Positions 15,446 through 24,006 of a stretch of 64,000 bases of DNA are shown one piece after another. The stretch spans positions 62,001 through 126,000 of the forward strand of contig NZ_FWZU01000004.1 of the NCBI RefSeq assembly GCF_900177375.1. The letters are read 5' to 3'. The stretch comes from Desulfovibrio gilichinskyi. Its GTDB lineage: Bacteria > Desulfobacterota > Desulfovibrionia > Desulfovibrionales > Desulfovibrionaceae. The notes beneath the pieces were generated by a model. The model was not told the origin of the DNA. It ran no database searches and saw only the letters and a program-made list of their open reading frames with translations. How positions within the stretch are numbered: position 1 is the first letter of the stretch; the number at the start of each line of letters is the position of its first letter. The position numbers and the translations under genes are program-made.

Positions 15446-17839
15446 ATGAGTAAAGATCTTATTATCGTCGAGTCCCCAGCAAAGGTAAAAACCATCAGCA
15501 AGTTTCTTGGTAAAAATTATCAAGTGGCCGCATCAGTCGGTCACGTTCGAGATTTGCCGAAAAACAAGCTTGGTGTTGATGAGGGTGGTGATTTTACACC
15601 CCAGTATCAGATCATCCCCGGTAAAGAGGATGTAGTTAATAAACTGAAGAAAGCGGCAGCCACAGCTGACCACGTCTATCTGGCACCTGACCCCGACCGC
15701 GAGGGAGAGGCTATCGGATGGCATGTTGCGGCCATTCTTAAGGACGTAAATCAAAACATAAGCCGTATTCAGTTTAACGAAATTACAGCCCGCGCCGTTA
15801 AAGAAGCTCTTGAGCACCCGCTTCCGCTCAATGAGCAGCTCTTTGATTCTCAGCAGGCCCGCCGGATTCTTGACCGCCTTGTGGGTTATAAAATTTCTCC
15901 TATTTTATGGAAAAAAGTTAAGCGCGGTATCTCTGCCGGAAGGGTACAGTCCGTTGCGCTTAAGATTGTAGTAGAGCGCGAAAAAGAAAGACGTCTCTTT
16001 ATACCTGAAGAATACTGGCTCTTTAAAGCTGAACTGGAAGGGAATAATCCTCCTCCGTTCAGCGCAGATCTTTGGAAGATAAAAGGTAAAAAGGCTGAAA
16101 TAGGTTCTGCCGATGAAGCCGAAGCTCTTGAAAAATCTATTAAAGATGTTCCTTTCAAGATTACCGATCTTACTGAAAAAGAGCGCAAGCGTGATCCGCT
16201 TCCTCCGTTTATTACTTCCACCCTTCAGCAGGAAGCAAACCGCAGACTCGGATATTCCGCCAAGCGGACAATGACTCTTGCCCAAAGACTTTATGAAGGG
16301 GTTGAATTAGGCGATAAAGGAACAACCGCACTTATTACTTATATGCGTACTGACTCCGTCAGAATCGCCGATGAAGCCCGTGATGCGGCAAAAAAACTCA
16401 TTCTTGAGAAATTCGGGAAGGAATTTTATCCTCCCAAAGCCAGAGTATTTAAGTCAAAGGGCAGTGCGCAGGATGCTCATGAAGCTGTCAGACCGGTTGA
16501 TGCTACTATTCTGCCTGAAGACGTAAAAGCTTTTCTGCCGCCTGATCAGTATAAAGTTTATAAACTTATCTGGGATAGATTCATTGCTTCCCAGATGGCG
16601 CAGGCCCGTTTCTGGGATACGGTTGTGACCGTTGAATCCGGAGACACTCTCTGGCGTTCGAAAGGTGAGAGACTGCTCTTCCCCGGTTTCATGCGGGTAA
16701 CAGGTAAAACCGGTGATGAAAAACTTATTGAGCTTCCAAAACTGGAAATCGGTGAGGATCTTAAGGTCAATAAGATAGACAAAGAACAGAAATTTACTCA
16801 GCCGCCGGCCCGTTACTCCGAAGCTTCGCTCGTGCGTGAGCTTGAAGAAAAAGGAATCGGCCGTCCTTCCACTTACGCTGCAATTATTTCTACAATTCAG
16901 GATCGCGAATACGTAATCATTGAAGATAAGAAGTTTGTTCCGACCGAGCTTGGCTTTGTTGTCAGTGATCAGCTTAGTGAACATTTCAAGGAACTTATGG
17001 ATGTCGGTTTTACCGCAGCCATGGAAAAACAGCTTGATGATGTAGCTGAAGGGAAGGTCCAGTGGACTTCCTTAATGAAAAATTTTGCTGACGGATTTTA
17101 CCCAACCCTTGAGGCTGCGCAGAAAGATATGAAGCGCGGCGGAGAAGATACCGGCATTGTATGTGATAAATGCGGGTCTTCCATGGTTATCAAGTTCGGG
17201 AAGACCGGAGAATTTTTAGGCTGTTCAAATTATCCAGACTGTAAAAGTATTGTTAATTTTGCCCGTGACGAAAAAGGCAAGATTATGATCCTTGAAGATC
17301 AGCCTGCCGAAGACACAGGGGTTACTTGCGAAAAATGCGGTTTGCCGATGGCGATCAAGCGTTCCAGCAGAGGTGAATTCCTCGGTTGTACCGGTTACCC
17401 TGACTGTCGCAATATTAAGAACTTTGCGCGGGATGACGAAGGTGTAATCAAGGTTGTTGAAACAGAAGAGTCGCAGGTTGTAGGCACATGCCCTGAATGT
17501 AAGGGTGATCTGATTATTAAGAGAGCCAGAACAGGAAGCCGCTTTATTGCCTGCAGTAATTATCCTGATTGTAAGTTTGCAAAACCATTCTCTACAGGGG
17601 TTAAATGCCCGAAAGAAGGGTGCGAGGGTGAACTTGTTGAAAAGAGTTCCCGCCGCGGTAAGATCTTTTTCTCCTGCGATCACTATCCTGATTGCGATTA
17701 TGCTGTCTGGTACCCGCCTGTTGACGGCCCCTGTCCTAAGTGCGGACACCCTGTTCTTGTTAAAAAGACCACTAAAGCAAAAGGAACACACATTGCCTGC
17801 CCTGAAAAAGGATGCGGTTATACTCAAGAAGAAGAGTAG
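15446..17839 (+). CDS. topA: DNA topoisomerase I
   Basis: Type IA topoisomerase that relaxes negative supercoils, 797 residues. The N-terminal Toprim domain begins DLIIVESPAKVKTISKFLG and has the DPDREGEAIGWH metal motif. Tyr299 in LITYMRTDS is the catalytic nucleophile. The C-terminus carries five cysteine-rich zinc-ribbon modules from about residue 572 to the end; the first three have CxxC...C(N/G)YPDC-like patterns, the fourth CPKEGC...CDHYPDC and the fifth CPKCG...CPEKGC. This is a richer zinc tail than the three modules of E. coli TopA. The ATG has only a weak upstream AGG. It appears to be monocistronic, with a terminator about 80 bp after the stop. Confidence 0.97.
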   Translation: MSKDLIIVESPAKVKTISKFLGKNYQVAASVGHVRDLPKNKLGVDEGGDFTPQYQIIPGKEDVVNKLKKAAATADHVYLAPDPDREGEAIGWHVAAILKDVNQNISRIQFNEITARAVKEALEHPLPLNEQLFDSQQARRILDRLVGYKISPILWKKVKRGISAGRVQSVALKIVVEREKERRLFIPEEYWLFKAELEGNNPPPFSADLWKIKGKKAEIGSADEAEALEKSIKDVPFKITDLTEKERKRDPLPPFITSTLQQEANRRLGYSAKRTMTLAQRLYEGVELGDKGTTALITYMRTDSVRIADEARDAAKKLILEKFGKEFYPPKARVFKSKGSAQDAHEAVRPVDATILPEDVKAFLPPDQYKVYKLIWDRFIASQMAQARFWDTVVTVESGDTLWRSKGERLLFPGFMRVTGKTGDEKLIELPKLEIGEDLKVNKIDKEQKFTQPPARYSEASLVRELEEKGIGRPSTYAAIISTIQDREYVIIEDKKFVPTELGFVVSDQLSEHFKELMDVGFTAAMEKQLDDVAEGKVQWTSLMKNFADGFYPTLEAAQKDMKRGGEDTGIVCDKCGSSMVIKFGKTGEFLGCSNYPDCKSIVNFARDEKGKIMILEDQPAEDTGVTCEKCGLPMAIKRSSRGEFLGCTGYPDCRNIKNFARDDEGVIKVVETEESQVVGTCPECKGDLIIKRARTGSRFIACSNYPDCKFAKPFSTGVKCPKEGCEGELVEKSSRRGKIFFSCDHYPDCDYAVWYPPVDGPCPKCGHPVLVKKTTKAKGTHIACPEKGCGYTQEEE

Positions 17840-17921
17840 TGTGTATCTCACTGTTTTATGAATGTTTTTGCATAAGTCTAGAAAAAGTACAGATTTAATC
17901 TAGATTTATATATGTATTTAA

Positions 17922-17953
17922 AAGCCCTTTCCGAGCATGCTTGGGAAGGGCTT
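17922..17953. terminator. Hairpin terminator after topA
   Basis: AAGCCCTTTCC (17922-17932) pairs with GGGAAGGGCTT (17943-17953) with one mismatch, followed by GATTGTT. It ends the topA transcript before era. Confidence 0.65.
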
Positions 17954-17969
17954 GATTGTTAAAAGTATG

Positions 17970-18000
17970 GTTATCGTCAGTATAAATAACTGACGATAAC
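17970..18000. repeat. Perfect 12-bp inverted repeat between topA and era
   Basis: GTTATCGTCAGT (17970-17981) pairs with ACTGACGATAAC (17989-18000) across a 7-nt AT loop. No T-run follows on either strand, so it is not a normal terminator; it may be an operator or an RNA hairpin ahead of era. Confidence 0.5.
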
Positions 18001-18128
18001 TGAGTTGGCGTGTACTGCTTTTTTCGTGTAGTGCTTTCAGTAGCGAAAAATTAAAAAATCAAACAAGATAATTTTCTTCCACAGTGTTAACAAAGACACG
18101 GATTGAAATAATAAATGAGGATTAATCA

Positions 18129-19043
18129 ATGTCAGAATTCAAATTTGGGTTTGTAGCCCTTTTAGGTCCGCCGAATGCAGGCAAAAGTACTCTTATGAAC
18201 CATTATCTGGGGCAGAAGGTGGCGATCGTCTCTCCAAAGCCTCAGACAACCCGTAACCGTATCAGCGGTATTTTAAGCGATGATGATTCGCAGGTTGTAT
18301 TTTTGGATACCCCCGGTGTTCATAAATTGCGCGGCAAGATGAATCGCTTTCTGCTTGAGACCGCCTGGGATGCTCTTGCAAATTCAGATGTAATTGTCGT
18401 TTTGTTTGATGCAGCTTTTTTTGCATCGAAACCTCATCTCATGGAACAGGAGCTTTCTCCTCTGCTCAAACCTGTTAACGGCTCTGGTCGTCCTGTTTAC
18501 GTTGCCGTAAATAAAATCGACAAAGTTAAAGATAAAGCTATGCTTTTGCCGGTCATGCAAAAGGCGCAGGAAATGTGGCCGGATGCTGAATTTTTCCCTA
18601 TTTCCGCGCGCAAGGGTGACGGGGCGGATGTTCTGCTTGAAAAGATTAAAGCCGCACTTCCTGAAGGCGCACCCATGTTTCCTGAAGATCAGATCTCAAC
18701 TGTTCCGATGCGCTTTATGGCTGCCGAAGTTATTCGTGAAAAGCTTTTCATGAGTCTTCAGCAGGAGCTGCCTTATTCTACTGCTGTTGAAATTGAGTTC
18801 TGGAATGAGGATCCTGAGAAGAATCTGGTTAATATCGGAGCCATTATCTACACGACCAAGAATAACCATAAGGGAATGATCATCGGTAAAGGCGGTCAAA
18901 ACCTTAAGCAGATCGGCATCAAAGCCCGTACTGAAATAGAAGAAATGCTTGAACAGAAGGTTATGCTTGAACTTTGGGTAAAGGTCAGAGAAGGCTGGAC
19001 CGAAGATGTCGGATTCCTCAGATCAATCGGTCTTGGAGAATAG
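18129..19043 (+). CDS. era: GTPase Era
   Basis: Era is an essential GTPase that binds the 3' end of 16S rRNA and helps mature the small ribosomal subunit. The 304-residue protein has the G1 loop GPPNAGKSTLMN, the switch region ending in DTPGVH, the NKID base-recognition motif and the SARKGDG G5 region. A C-terminal KH RNA-binding domain contains IGKGGQNLKQIG. TGAGGA precedes the ATG at normal spacing. The gene stands alone: topA ends 290 bp upstream with a terminator, and the YggS gene begins 177 bp downstream. No rnc or recO lies next to it, unlike in enterobacteria. Confidence 0.97.
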   Translation: MSEFKFGFVALLGPPNAGKSTLMNHYLGQKVAIVSPKPQTTRNRISGILSDDDSQVVFLDTPGVHKLRGKMNRFLLETAWDALANSDVIVVLFDAAFFASKPHLMEQELSPLLKPVNGSGRPVYVAVNKIDKVKDKAMLLPVMQKAQEMWPDAEFFPISARKGDGADVLLEKIKAALPEGAPMFPEDQISTVPMRFMAAEVIREKLFMSLQQELPYSTAVEIEFWNEDPEKNLVNIGAIIYTTKNNHKGMIIGKGGQNLKQIGIKARTEIEEMLEQKVMLELWVKVREGWTEDVGFLRSIGLGE

Positions 19044-19220
19044 CAAACAGCCTGTTTAGCTGGGTCGCAAGACGGGAAAGTTTTTTATTCGCCTAATGAT
19101 TCTGTTTTCGATAGGTAAATTAAGAGCTTTCTTGTCCTTTTATTTTCTTTTTATTAAAGAAATATTTATTAACAACCGAAATCTAATATATACCGGTTCA
19201 ATGCGGTTGGTAGTAAGCTA

Positions 19221-19922
19221 ATGGAAAATAGGGAAAAAGAACTTTTAGAAAATATTGCTGCGGTCAACAAAGATATTGCTGACGCGGTTGAAAAGGCAGG
19301 AAGAAAGCCCGGATCTGTCACACTTATGGCCGTTTCCAAGCTCCATCCTGCTTCTGACATTGAAATCTTATTTCGGGCTGGTCAGAGATGTTTCGGCGAG
19401 TCTTACATGCAGGAATCTCTGGCAAAACAGGAAGAACTGGCTCATTTGGATATAGACTGGCATTACATAGGCGGTCTTCAATCCAAAAAAGCGAAGTATG
19501 TTTCTGGAAGGTTTTGCGCTATACATAGTGTTGATTCAATTAAGCTGGCAGAACTTTTGAACAAAAAAGCGTGTTCGCTTGGAGTTGTTCAAAATATTCT
19601 TATCCAGGTTAATACTGCCGGAGAAGAGCAGAAAAGCGGTGTTGCTGAAGAACAGGTCCCTGCCTTAATTGAACAGATTGCTTCGCTTGATAATTTGAAA
19701 CTGACCGGACTCATGGCTCTTCCTCCGTTTTTTGGAGATCCTGAAGGTGCGCGTCCATATTTCGCAAGGTTACGCATGCTTTCCGAAGGCATGGAAAAGT
19801 TGTTCGGAATTAAGCTTCCTGAGTTATCAATGGGCATGACCGGGGATTTTAGAGTTGCAATTGAGGAAGGCTCTACAATGGTCAGAGTCGGGACAAGAAT
19901 TTTTGGACAGAGATCGGGTTAA
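19221..19922 (+). CDS. YggS/PLPBP family pyridoxal phosphate homeostasis protein
   Basis: A 233-residue alanine-racemase-fold protein that binds pyridoxal 5'-phosphate and buffers vitamin B6 and amino-acid pools; no enzymatic reaction is established for the family. The PLP lysine lies in LMAVSKLHPASDIEILF near residue 36. Other family marks are FGESYMQE, YIGGLQSKKAKYV (GGLQ in place of the usual GHLQ), HSVDSIKLAELLN and the C-terminal MGMTGDFRVAIEEGSTMVRV. It is 35 bp upstream of motA on the same strand and may be co-transcribed with the flagellar genes, although this looks like chance proximity rather than function. Confidence 0.93.
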   Translation: MENREKELLENIAAVNKDIADAVEKAGRKPGSVTLMAVSKLHPASDIEILFRAGQRCFGESYMQESLAKQEELAHLDIDWHYIGGLQSKKAKYVSGRFCAIHSVDSIKLAELLNKKACSLGVVQNILIQVNTAGEEQKSGVAEEQVPALIEQIASLDNLKLTGLMALPPFFGDPEGARPYFARLRMLSEGMEKLFGIKLPELSMGMTGDFRVAIEEGSTMVRVGTRIFGQRSG

Positions 19923-19957
19923 GCTCCCGGCTCACAACACACGGGTAGGCGGACTAA

Positions 19958-20719
19958 ATGGATCTGGGTACCGTAATAGGAATAGTTCTTTCATTCGGGC
20001 TGGTACTTGCGGCTATTCTAGTCGGAAGTCCTTTGGCTATTTTTATTTCTGTTCCTTCTGTACTTATTGTTATCGGGGGGACAATCGGAGCTTCGCTTGT
20101 TAATTATCCGGCAGGGCACATTGTCGGTGTTATCGGAATTATTAAGAAAACATTTTTTTCAAGCCTCGAATCTCCTTCTGATATCATTGCTAAATTTATG
20201 GATTTTGCCAATCGCGCCCGTCGTGAAGGAATCCTTTCCCTCGAACCCGCACTTAAAAGTATTGAAGATGATTTTTTACGCAAAGGGCTGCAACTGACTG
20301 TTGACGGGCTTGAACCTCAGGTCATTCAGGATATTCTTGAAACTGAAATTCAGTATCTTGAAAACAGACACGAAACAGGGGCAGAAATCTTGAAGGTTTT
20401 TGCTGACTTTGCTCCGGCAATGGGAATGATCGGAACTGTTATCGGTCTGGTGCAGATGCTCCAAACTATGAGTGACCCCAGTTCCATCGGCCCTGCAATG
20501 GCCGTAGCTCTGCTCACCACGCTCTACGGAGCGATTCTGGCAAACCTTGTGTTTACTCCTATGTCCGGTAAGCTTAAAATCCGTAGTAAAGAGGAAGTTC
20601 TCTTGCGTGAAATGGTCATGGAAGGGATTATTTCAATTTCTAAAGGAGAAAATCCTAAAATAATTGAAGAAAAGCTCAACAGTTTTCTTCCTCCTAAAAT
20701 TCGCAGAGTTGTAGATTAG
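19958..20719 (+). CDS. motA: Flagellar stator protein MotA
   Basis: MotA forms the five-subunit ring of the flagellar stator that turns ion flow into torque. The 253-residue protein has four membrane helices: two near the N-terminus (LGTVIGIVLSFGLVLAAILV and the following IFISVPSVLIVIGGTIGASL) and two after the cytoplasmic domain (ADFAPAMGMIGTVIGLVQML and ALLTTLYGAILANLVFTPM). The large cytoplasmic part between them carries the charged face that contacts FliG. It begins a run of eight flagellar genes on the plus strand and is followed by two MotB-type genes. Whether it conducts protons or sodium cannot be decided by eye. Confidence 0.95.
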   Translation: MDLGTVIGIVLSFGLVLAAILVGSPLAIFISVPSVLIVIGGTIGASLVNYPAGHIVGVIGIIKKTFFSSLESPSDIIAKFMDFANRARREGILSLEPALKSIEDDFLRKGLQLTVDGLEPQVIQDILETEIQYLENRHETGAEILKVFADFAPAMGMIGTVIGLVQMLQTMSDPSSIGPAMAVALLTTLYGAILANLVFTPMSGKLKIRSKEEVLLREMVMEGIISISKGENPKIIEEKLNSFLPPKIRRVVD

Positions 20720-20749
20720 TTTTTTTTCTGAACTTTGACCGGGGTCTCA

Positions 20750-21589
20750 ATGGGTAGAGAGAAAAAACCTGTACCGCCTGATGGGCAGCCGCTCTGGCTT
20801 ATAACATTCAGTGATCTTATGACGCTGATGCTTACTTTTTTTGTGCTTCTGGTAAGTATGTCTGTTGTTGATGAGCGGAGAAAGCTGGTAGTTCTCGGGT
20901 CGATTATCGGTACTTTCGGCTTCGGAACTCAGGGTTATGACGTTCTTTCCACAACTGATACACGCAGAACTGTTGAAGTGGGACCGCTTGAAGTAAAAAA
21001 TGACCTTGAGCTGGTAAAGCCTCTGCTCTGGGAGTTTGCAGACGACGATTTGCGGTTTGAGTCTAACAGGTTTGTTCAGATTATTTCTATCGGCGGTGAT
21101 GTTCTGTTCGCCCCGGACAGTTCCCAGCTTTCGGATAAAGGACTTAAGATTTTAGACACAATTATGCCGATTTTAAAGCGTGTGAAAAATCCTATTCTGC
21201 TTGCCGGGCATACTTCAATTTTGCGCGATGAGCTGGGCGAAGATTACAAAGTCGAGGATAAGGATCTTATTCCTGACATTTCTTGGAAAATTTCTTTGAA
21301 CAGAGTGCTCGCTGTCTATACACATCTAGTTCAGAGCGGGATGAATCCGGATATGCTTAAGATGGAAGCTTTCGGGAAATTTAATCCCCGTTATCCCAAT
21401 GACACTCCTGATGGGCGACTTAAAAATCGCAGAGTTGATATAGTGCTTGATACAAGAAATCCTGCTATTGAGCGTGAGCTTAAAGAATATCAGCCTAAAA
21501 AAAGTGTTAAGCGCGACGGCAATTTTGATTATGACGGGTTTGTTTTTCCGATAAAGGATTCTGTGAATCCAAAACAGGGTAAGCAGTAA
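20750..21589 (+). CDS. motB: MotB-like stator protein with OmpA domain (first copy)
   Basis: The stator partner of MotA, 279 residues. After a short basic tail comes the single membrane helix with the ion-binding aspartate (LITFSDLMTLMLTFFVLLVS), a plug/linker region, and a C-terminal OmpA-like peptidoglycan-binding domain (ILLAGHTSIL to FGKFNPRYPNDTPDGRLKNR then RVDIVL). ATG 20750 is preferred over an upstream TTG in frame; only a GGGG is visible before it. The gene follows motA by 30 bp and is followed 14 bp later by a second MotB-type gene. Which of the two pairs with MotA, or whether both do, is unclear. Confidence 0.9.
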   Translation: MGREKKPVPPDGQPLWLITFSDLMTLMLTFFVLLVSMSVVDERRKLVVLGSIIGTFGFGTQGYDVLSTTDTRRTVEVGPLEVKNDLELVKPLLWEFADDDLRFESNRFVQIISIGGDVLFAPDSSQLSDKGLKILDTIMPILKRVKNPILLAGHTSILRDELGEDYKVEDKDLIPDISWKISLNRVLAVYTHLVQSGMNPDMLKMEAFGKFNPRYPNDTPDGRLKNRRVDIVLDTRNPAIERELKEYQPKKSVKRDGNFDYDGFVFPIKDSVNPKQGKQ

Positions 21590-21603
21590 CAATTATTTAA
21601 ATT

Positions 21604-22335
21604 ATGGGTAAAAAAAAGCAGAAAAAATTTCCTGATCCGGGTGGAGCCTGGCTGGTCACCTTTTCTGATCTTGTTACGCTTCTTTTGACTTTTTTTGTGC
21701 TCTTGCTCAGTATGGCTTCCATGGACCAGAGTTTTATTACGAGAGTTACGATTACTCCGGCGGAGCTTGGCTTTCTTTCCAAAAGAGGTTCGGGCAAGGT
21801 CACAGCCAAAGTCGCTTTGGTAAGTGAAATGATGGAACGCCCTTGGGAAGTGATTGAAAAGCAGAACAGGATTAAGGACTTATTATTCCCTGATGATATC
21901 CTTCCAGCGGATATGGATAAGTCCACACTTGAAGAGAATCTGAAAGTTCTTGCAAAACCAGAAGGGGTTGCTCTTGTGCTTACAGACAAGTTGCTCTTTC
22001 CTCTCGGCACGTATGAACTTGATGACAATGCGAAAGTTCTGCTTTATCAACTGGTTCCTGTGCTTGAATATCTTGCAACGGCTGATATTAATATTTCGGG
22101 ATATACTGATGATGTGGGAGGGATGAATCCTTCCAATTTTGAACTTTCCGGGCGGCGCGCAATGTCTGTGCTTACTTATTTTGTTGAGCAGGGTATTACT
22201 AATCACAGACTTACAGTGTCGGCTTATGGTCCAACTTACCCGATGTTCAGTAATAAAACACCGGAAGGCAGGAGCCAGAACAGACGTGTTGAGATTTTGA
22301 TTAAGACAACTCCCCATTTGGGCGGGTATTCGTAG
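21604..22335 (+). CDS. MotB-like stator protein with OmpA domain (second copy)
   Basis: A second MotB-family protein, 243 residues, with the same plan: a Lys-rich tail, then the helix WLVTFSDLVTLLLTFFVLLL with the conserved aspartate, and a C-terminal OmpA domain (ADINISGYTDDVGG, then SAYGPTYPMFSNKTPEGRSQ and NRRVEIL). It lies 14 bp after the first copy. The two proteins align only in the helix and the OmpA domain; the linkers differ in length and sequence. This suggests an old duplication in which each copy took a separate role, perhaps heteromeric B subunits. Only one MotA is encoded here. Confidence 0.9.
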   Translation: MGKKKQKKFPDPGGAWLVTFSDLVTLLLTFFVLLLSMASMDQSFITRVTITPAELGFLSKRGSGKVTAKVALVSEMMERPWEVIEKQNRIKDLLFPDDILPADMDKSTLEENLKVLAKPEGVALVLTDKLLFPLGTYELDDNAKVLLYQLVPVLEYLATADINISGYTDDVGGMNPSNFELSGRRAMSVLTYFVEQGITNHRLTVSAYGPTYPMFSNKTPEGRSQNRRVEILIKTTPHLGGYS

Positions 22336-22370
22336 TTTCGCATAGTTAACACATAAGAGGGCTGATTATT

Positions 22371-22874
22371 ATGGCCGATGAAGTAGAACAAGAGTCGAAG
22401 AAAAAGGGCGGTTTGCTGAAGTGGATTATTCTTATTCTGCTCCTTGCTGTTCTTGGTGGCGGTGGTTTTTTTGCTTACAAAAAGTTTTTTGCAGCAGCTC
22501 CTAAAGATGCAGCTGAAACCACGCAGGCGGAAGAAAAGGCCGCTGATCCTAATGCGGCTCCTCTGCCAGGAAATGGATTCAGTGTTACCTTGCCGACCTT
22601 TGTAGTAAACCTTGCGGACCCTCTCGGGCGCAGATATTTGAAGCTGGGTATTGATGTTGAAGTCATAAGCGAAGAGGCCGTTGCTGAGCTTAATAAAAAA
22701 GAGCCTATGGTCAAAGACTCGCTCATTTTGCTGCTTTCCAGTAAGACTTTTCAAGATCTGTCCAGCATGGAGAATAAGATTCTCCTTAAAAAAGAAATTG
22801 TGGACCGACTCAACCAGATAATGGGCGGAGCTAAAGTTTTACAAGTATATTTTACAGATATGGTTATTCAGTAG
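22371..22874 (+). CDS. fliL: Flagellar basal body-associated protein FliL
   Basis: FliL surrounds the stator and supports torque at high load. The 167-residue protein has a lysine-rich cytoplasmic start, one membrane helix (LKWIILILLLAVLGGGGFFA), an Ala/Glu-rich linker and a periplasmic stomatin-like domain running from TLPTFVVNLADPLGRRYLKL to the C-terminus, which ends VLQVYFTDMVIQ as the family usually does. It lies 35 bp after the second motB-like gene in the same run. The gap to fliN is 102 bp, the largest inside the flagellar block, so a secondary promoter for fliN is possible. Confidence 0.94.
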   Translation: MADEVEQESKKKGGLLKWIILILLLAVLGGGGFFAYKKFFAAAPKDAAETTQAEEKAADPNAAPLPGNGFSVTLPTFVVNLADPLGRRYLKLGIDVEVISEEAVAELNKKEPMVKDSLILLLSSKTFQDLSSMENKILLKKEIVDRLNQIMGGAKVLQVYFTDMVIQ

Positions 22875-22976
22875 CACGCTTTTTGCTAATGCTGTATTGT
22901 ACTGTCGGATTAATGACGTTTTAACACGGATTGCTCGGCAGACAATAAATGATTAAGCCGGAGGTTTGAGGCAATT

Positions 22977-23645
22977 ATGGCTGACGATCTTGAACAGGAT
23001 AAGCTCGCTCAGGAGTGGGCTGACGCACTAAACGAAGATTCTAAAAGCGGTGATGCTTTAGGGTCAGACCCCGGCAACGGCAATGATGATGCTCTTGCTG
23101 ACGAGTGGGCTTCAGCTCTTTCCGAACAAGGTGACGGAGACGGCGGTGAAGACGCGCTTGCCGATGAATGGGCGGCAGCTCTAGGTGAGCAGGGCGATGA
23201 CGAAGGTGCTGCCGGCGGCGGTGGTGATGCCGCGCTCGCTGATGAATGGGCTTCTGCGCTTGCTGAAGATACCGGAGACGATATCCGTAAGGAGAAAGAG
23301 CAGGAATTTCTTCGTACTCAGACTCGGGATGCTGATTTTAAAGATTTTACAAGCGAAGCAAAAAATCCGCGCCATGACGGATCAAGAAGAGATTTAGATT
23401 TTATTTTAGATATTCCCCTTGATGTTTCCGCTGAACTGGGCCGCACCAAAATGCTTATTAATGAGCTGTTGCAGCTTGGGGCAGGTTCTGTTGTGGAACT
23501 TACCAAACTTGCAGGTGAGCCTCTTGAAATTTATGTGAACGGAAAGCTCGTTGCCAGAGGCGAAGCTGTTGTAATTAATGAAAAATTTGGTATCAGGCTG
23601 ACTGATATTATTAGTCCTATTGAAAGGGTTAAACATCTTGCTTAA
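22977..23645 (+). CDS. fliN: Flagellar switch protein FliN with repeated N-terminal motif
   Basis: FliN is a C-ring component that helps set rotation direction and guides export. The last 85 residues are a standard SpoA domain (LDIPLDVSAELGRTKMLINE then LLQLGAGSVVELTKLAGEPL and RLTDIISPIERVK). The first 105 residues are unusual: acidic and glycine-rich, with four copies of a nine-residue motif, LAQEWADAL at 10-18, LADEWASAL at 40-48, LADEWAAAL at 61-69 and LADEWASAL at 87-95. E. coli FliN has one similar stretch (DDLWAEALSEQ). The total length of 222 residues is therefore well above the usual 130-140. The ATG has a GGAGG-like site. The 3' end overlaps fliO. Confidence 0.95.
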   Translation: MADDLEQDKLAQEWADALNEDSKSGDALGSDPGNGNDDALADEWASALSEQGDGDGGEDALADEWAAALGEQGDDEGAAGGGGDAALADEWASALAEDTGDDIRKEKEQEFLRTQTRDADFKDFTSEAKNPRHDGSRRDLDFILDIPLDVSAELGRTKMLINELLQLGAGSVVELTKLAGEPLEIYVNGKLVARGEAVVINEKFGIRLTDIISPIERVKHLA

Positions 23646-24006
23646 CGCATCCATGCCGATTGCAATGGCTCCTCCGGAGGTTGGATTCAGTTCTGTGCTT
23701 AAAATGTCCGGAGCACTGTTTTTTATTCTGGCAATGCTGCTGCTGGCTTTTTATATTCTGCGGCGCCTTAATCTCGGTGGAACTTTCTCCCCGTTGCGTT
23801 CAAGAGATTTGCAGGTTGTAGAGCGGCTTCCGCTCGGACCGCGTCAAAATATTACGGTTGTTAAGTATCGTGGTCAGGATCTTGTACTCGGTGTTACTCA
23901 GGATAGAATTACTCTGCTTCAAACAAGGGACGAAGTTAATGGAAAGGATGACAAAAAATTTGCCGGGATTCTTAAAAAAGAAACTTCCGGCTCTGCTGAC
24001 TCTTAG
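23638..24006 (+). CDS. fliO: Flagellar biosynthesis protein FliO
   Basis: FliO assists assembly of the FliP ring in the flagellar export gate. The product of about 122 residues has a short periplasmic start, one membrane helix (MSGALFFILAMLLLAFYILR) and a cytoplasmic domain with SPLRSRDLQVVERLPLGPRQ, the usual FliO pattern. The start is uncertain: TTG 23638 overlaps the fliN stop by 8 bp and has GAAAGGG upstream; TTG 23620 and ATG 23653 are alternatives. Its 3' part overlaps the fliP start by 68 bp in another frame, so fliN, fliO and fliP are probably translationally coupled. Confidence 0.87.
   Translation: MLNASMPIAMAPPEVGFSSVLKMSGALFFILAMLLLAFYILRRLNLGGTFSPLRSRDLQVVERLPLGPRQNITVVKYRGQDLVLGVTQDRITLLQTRDEVNGKDDKKFAGILKKETSGSADS

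Noticed and set aside
17225-17851. 208-codon minus-strand frame opposite topA
   Set aside because: Antisense to the zinc-ribbon part of topA, with no ribosome binding site or family likeness.
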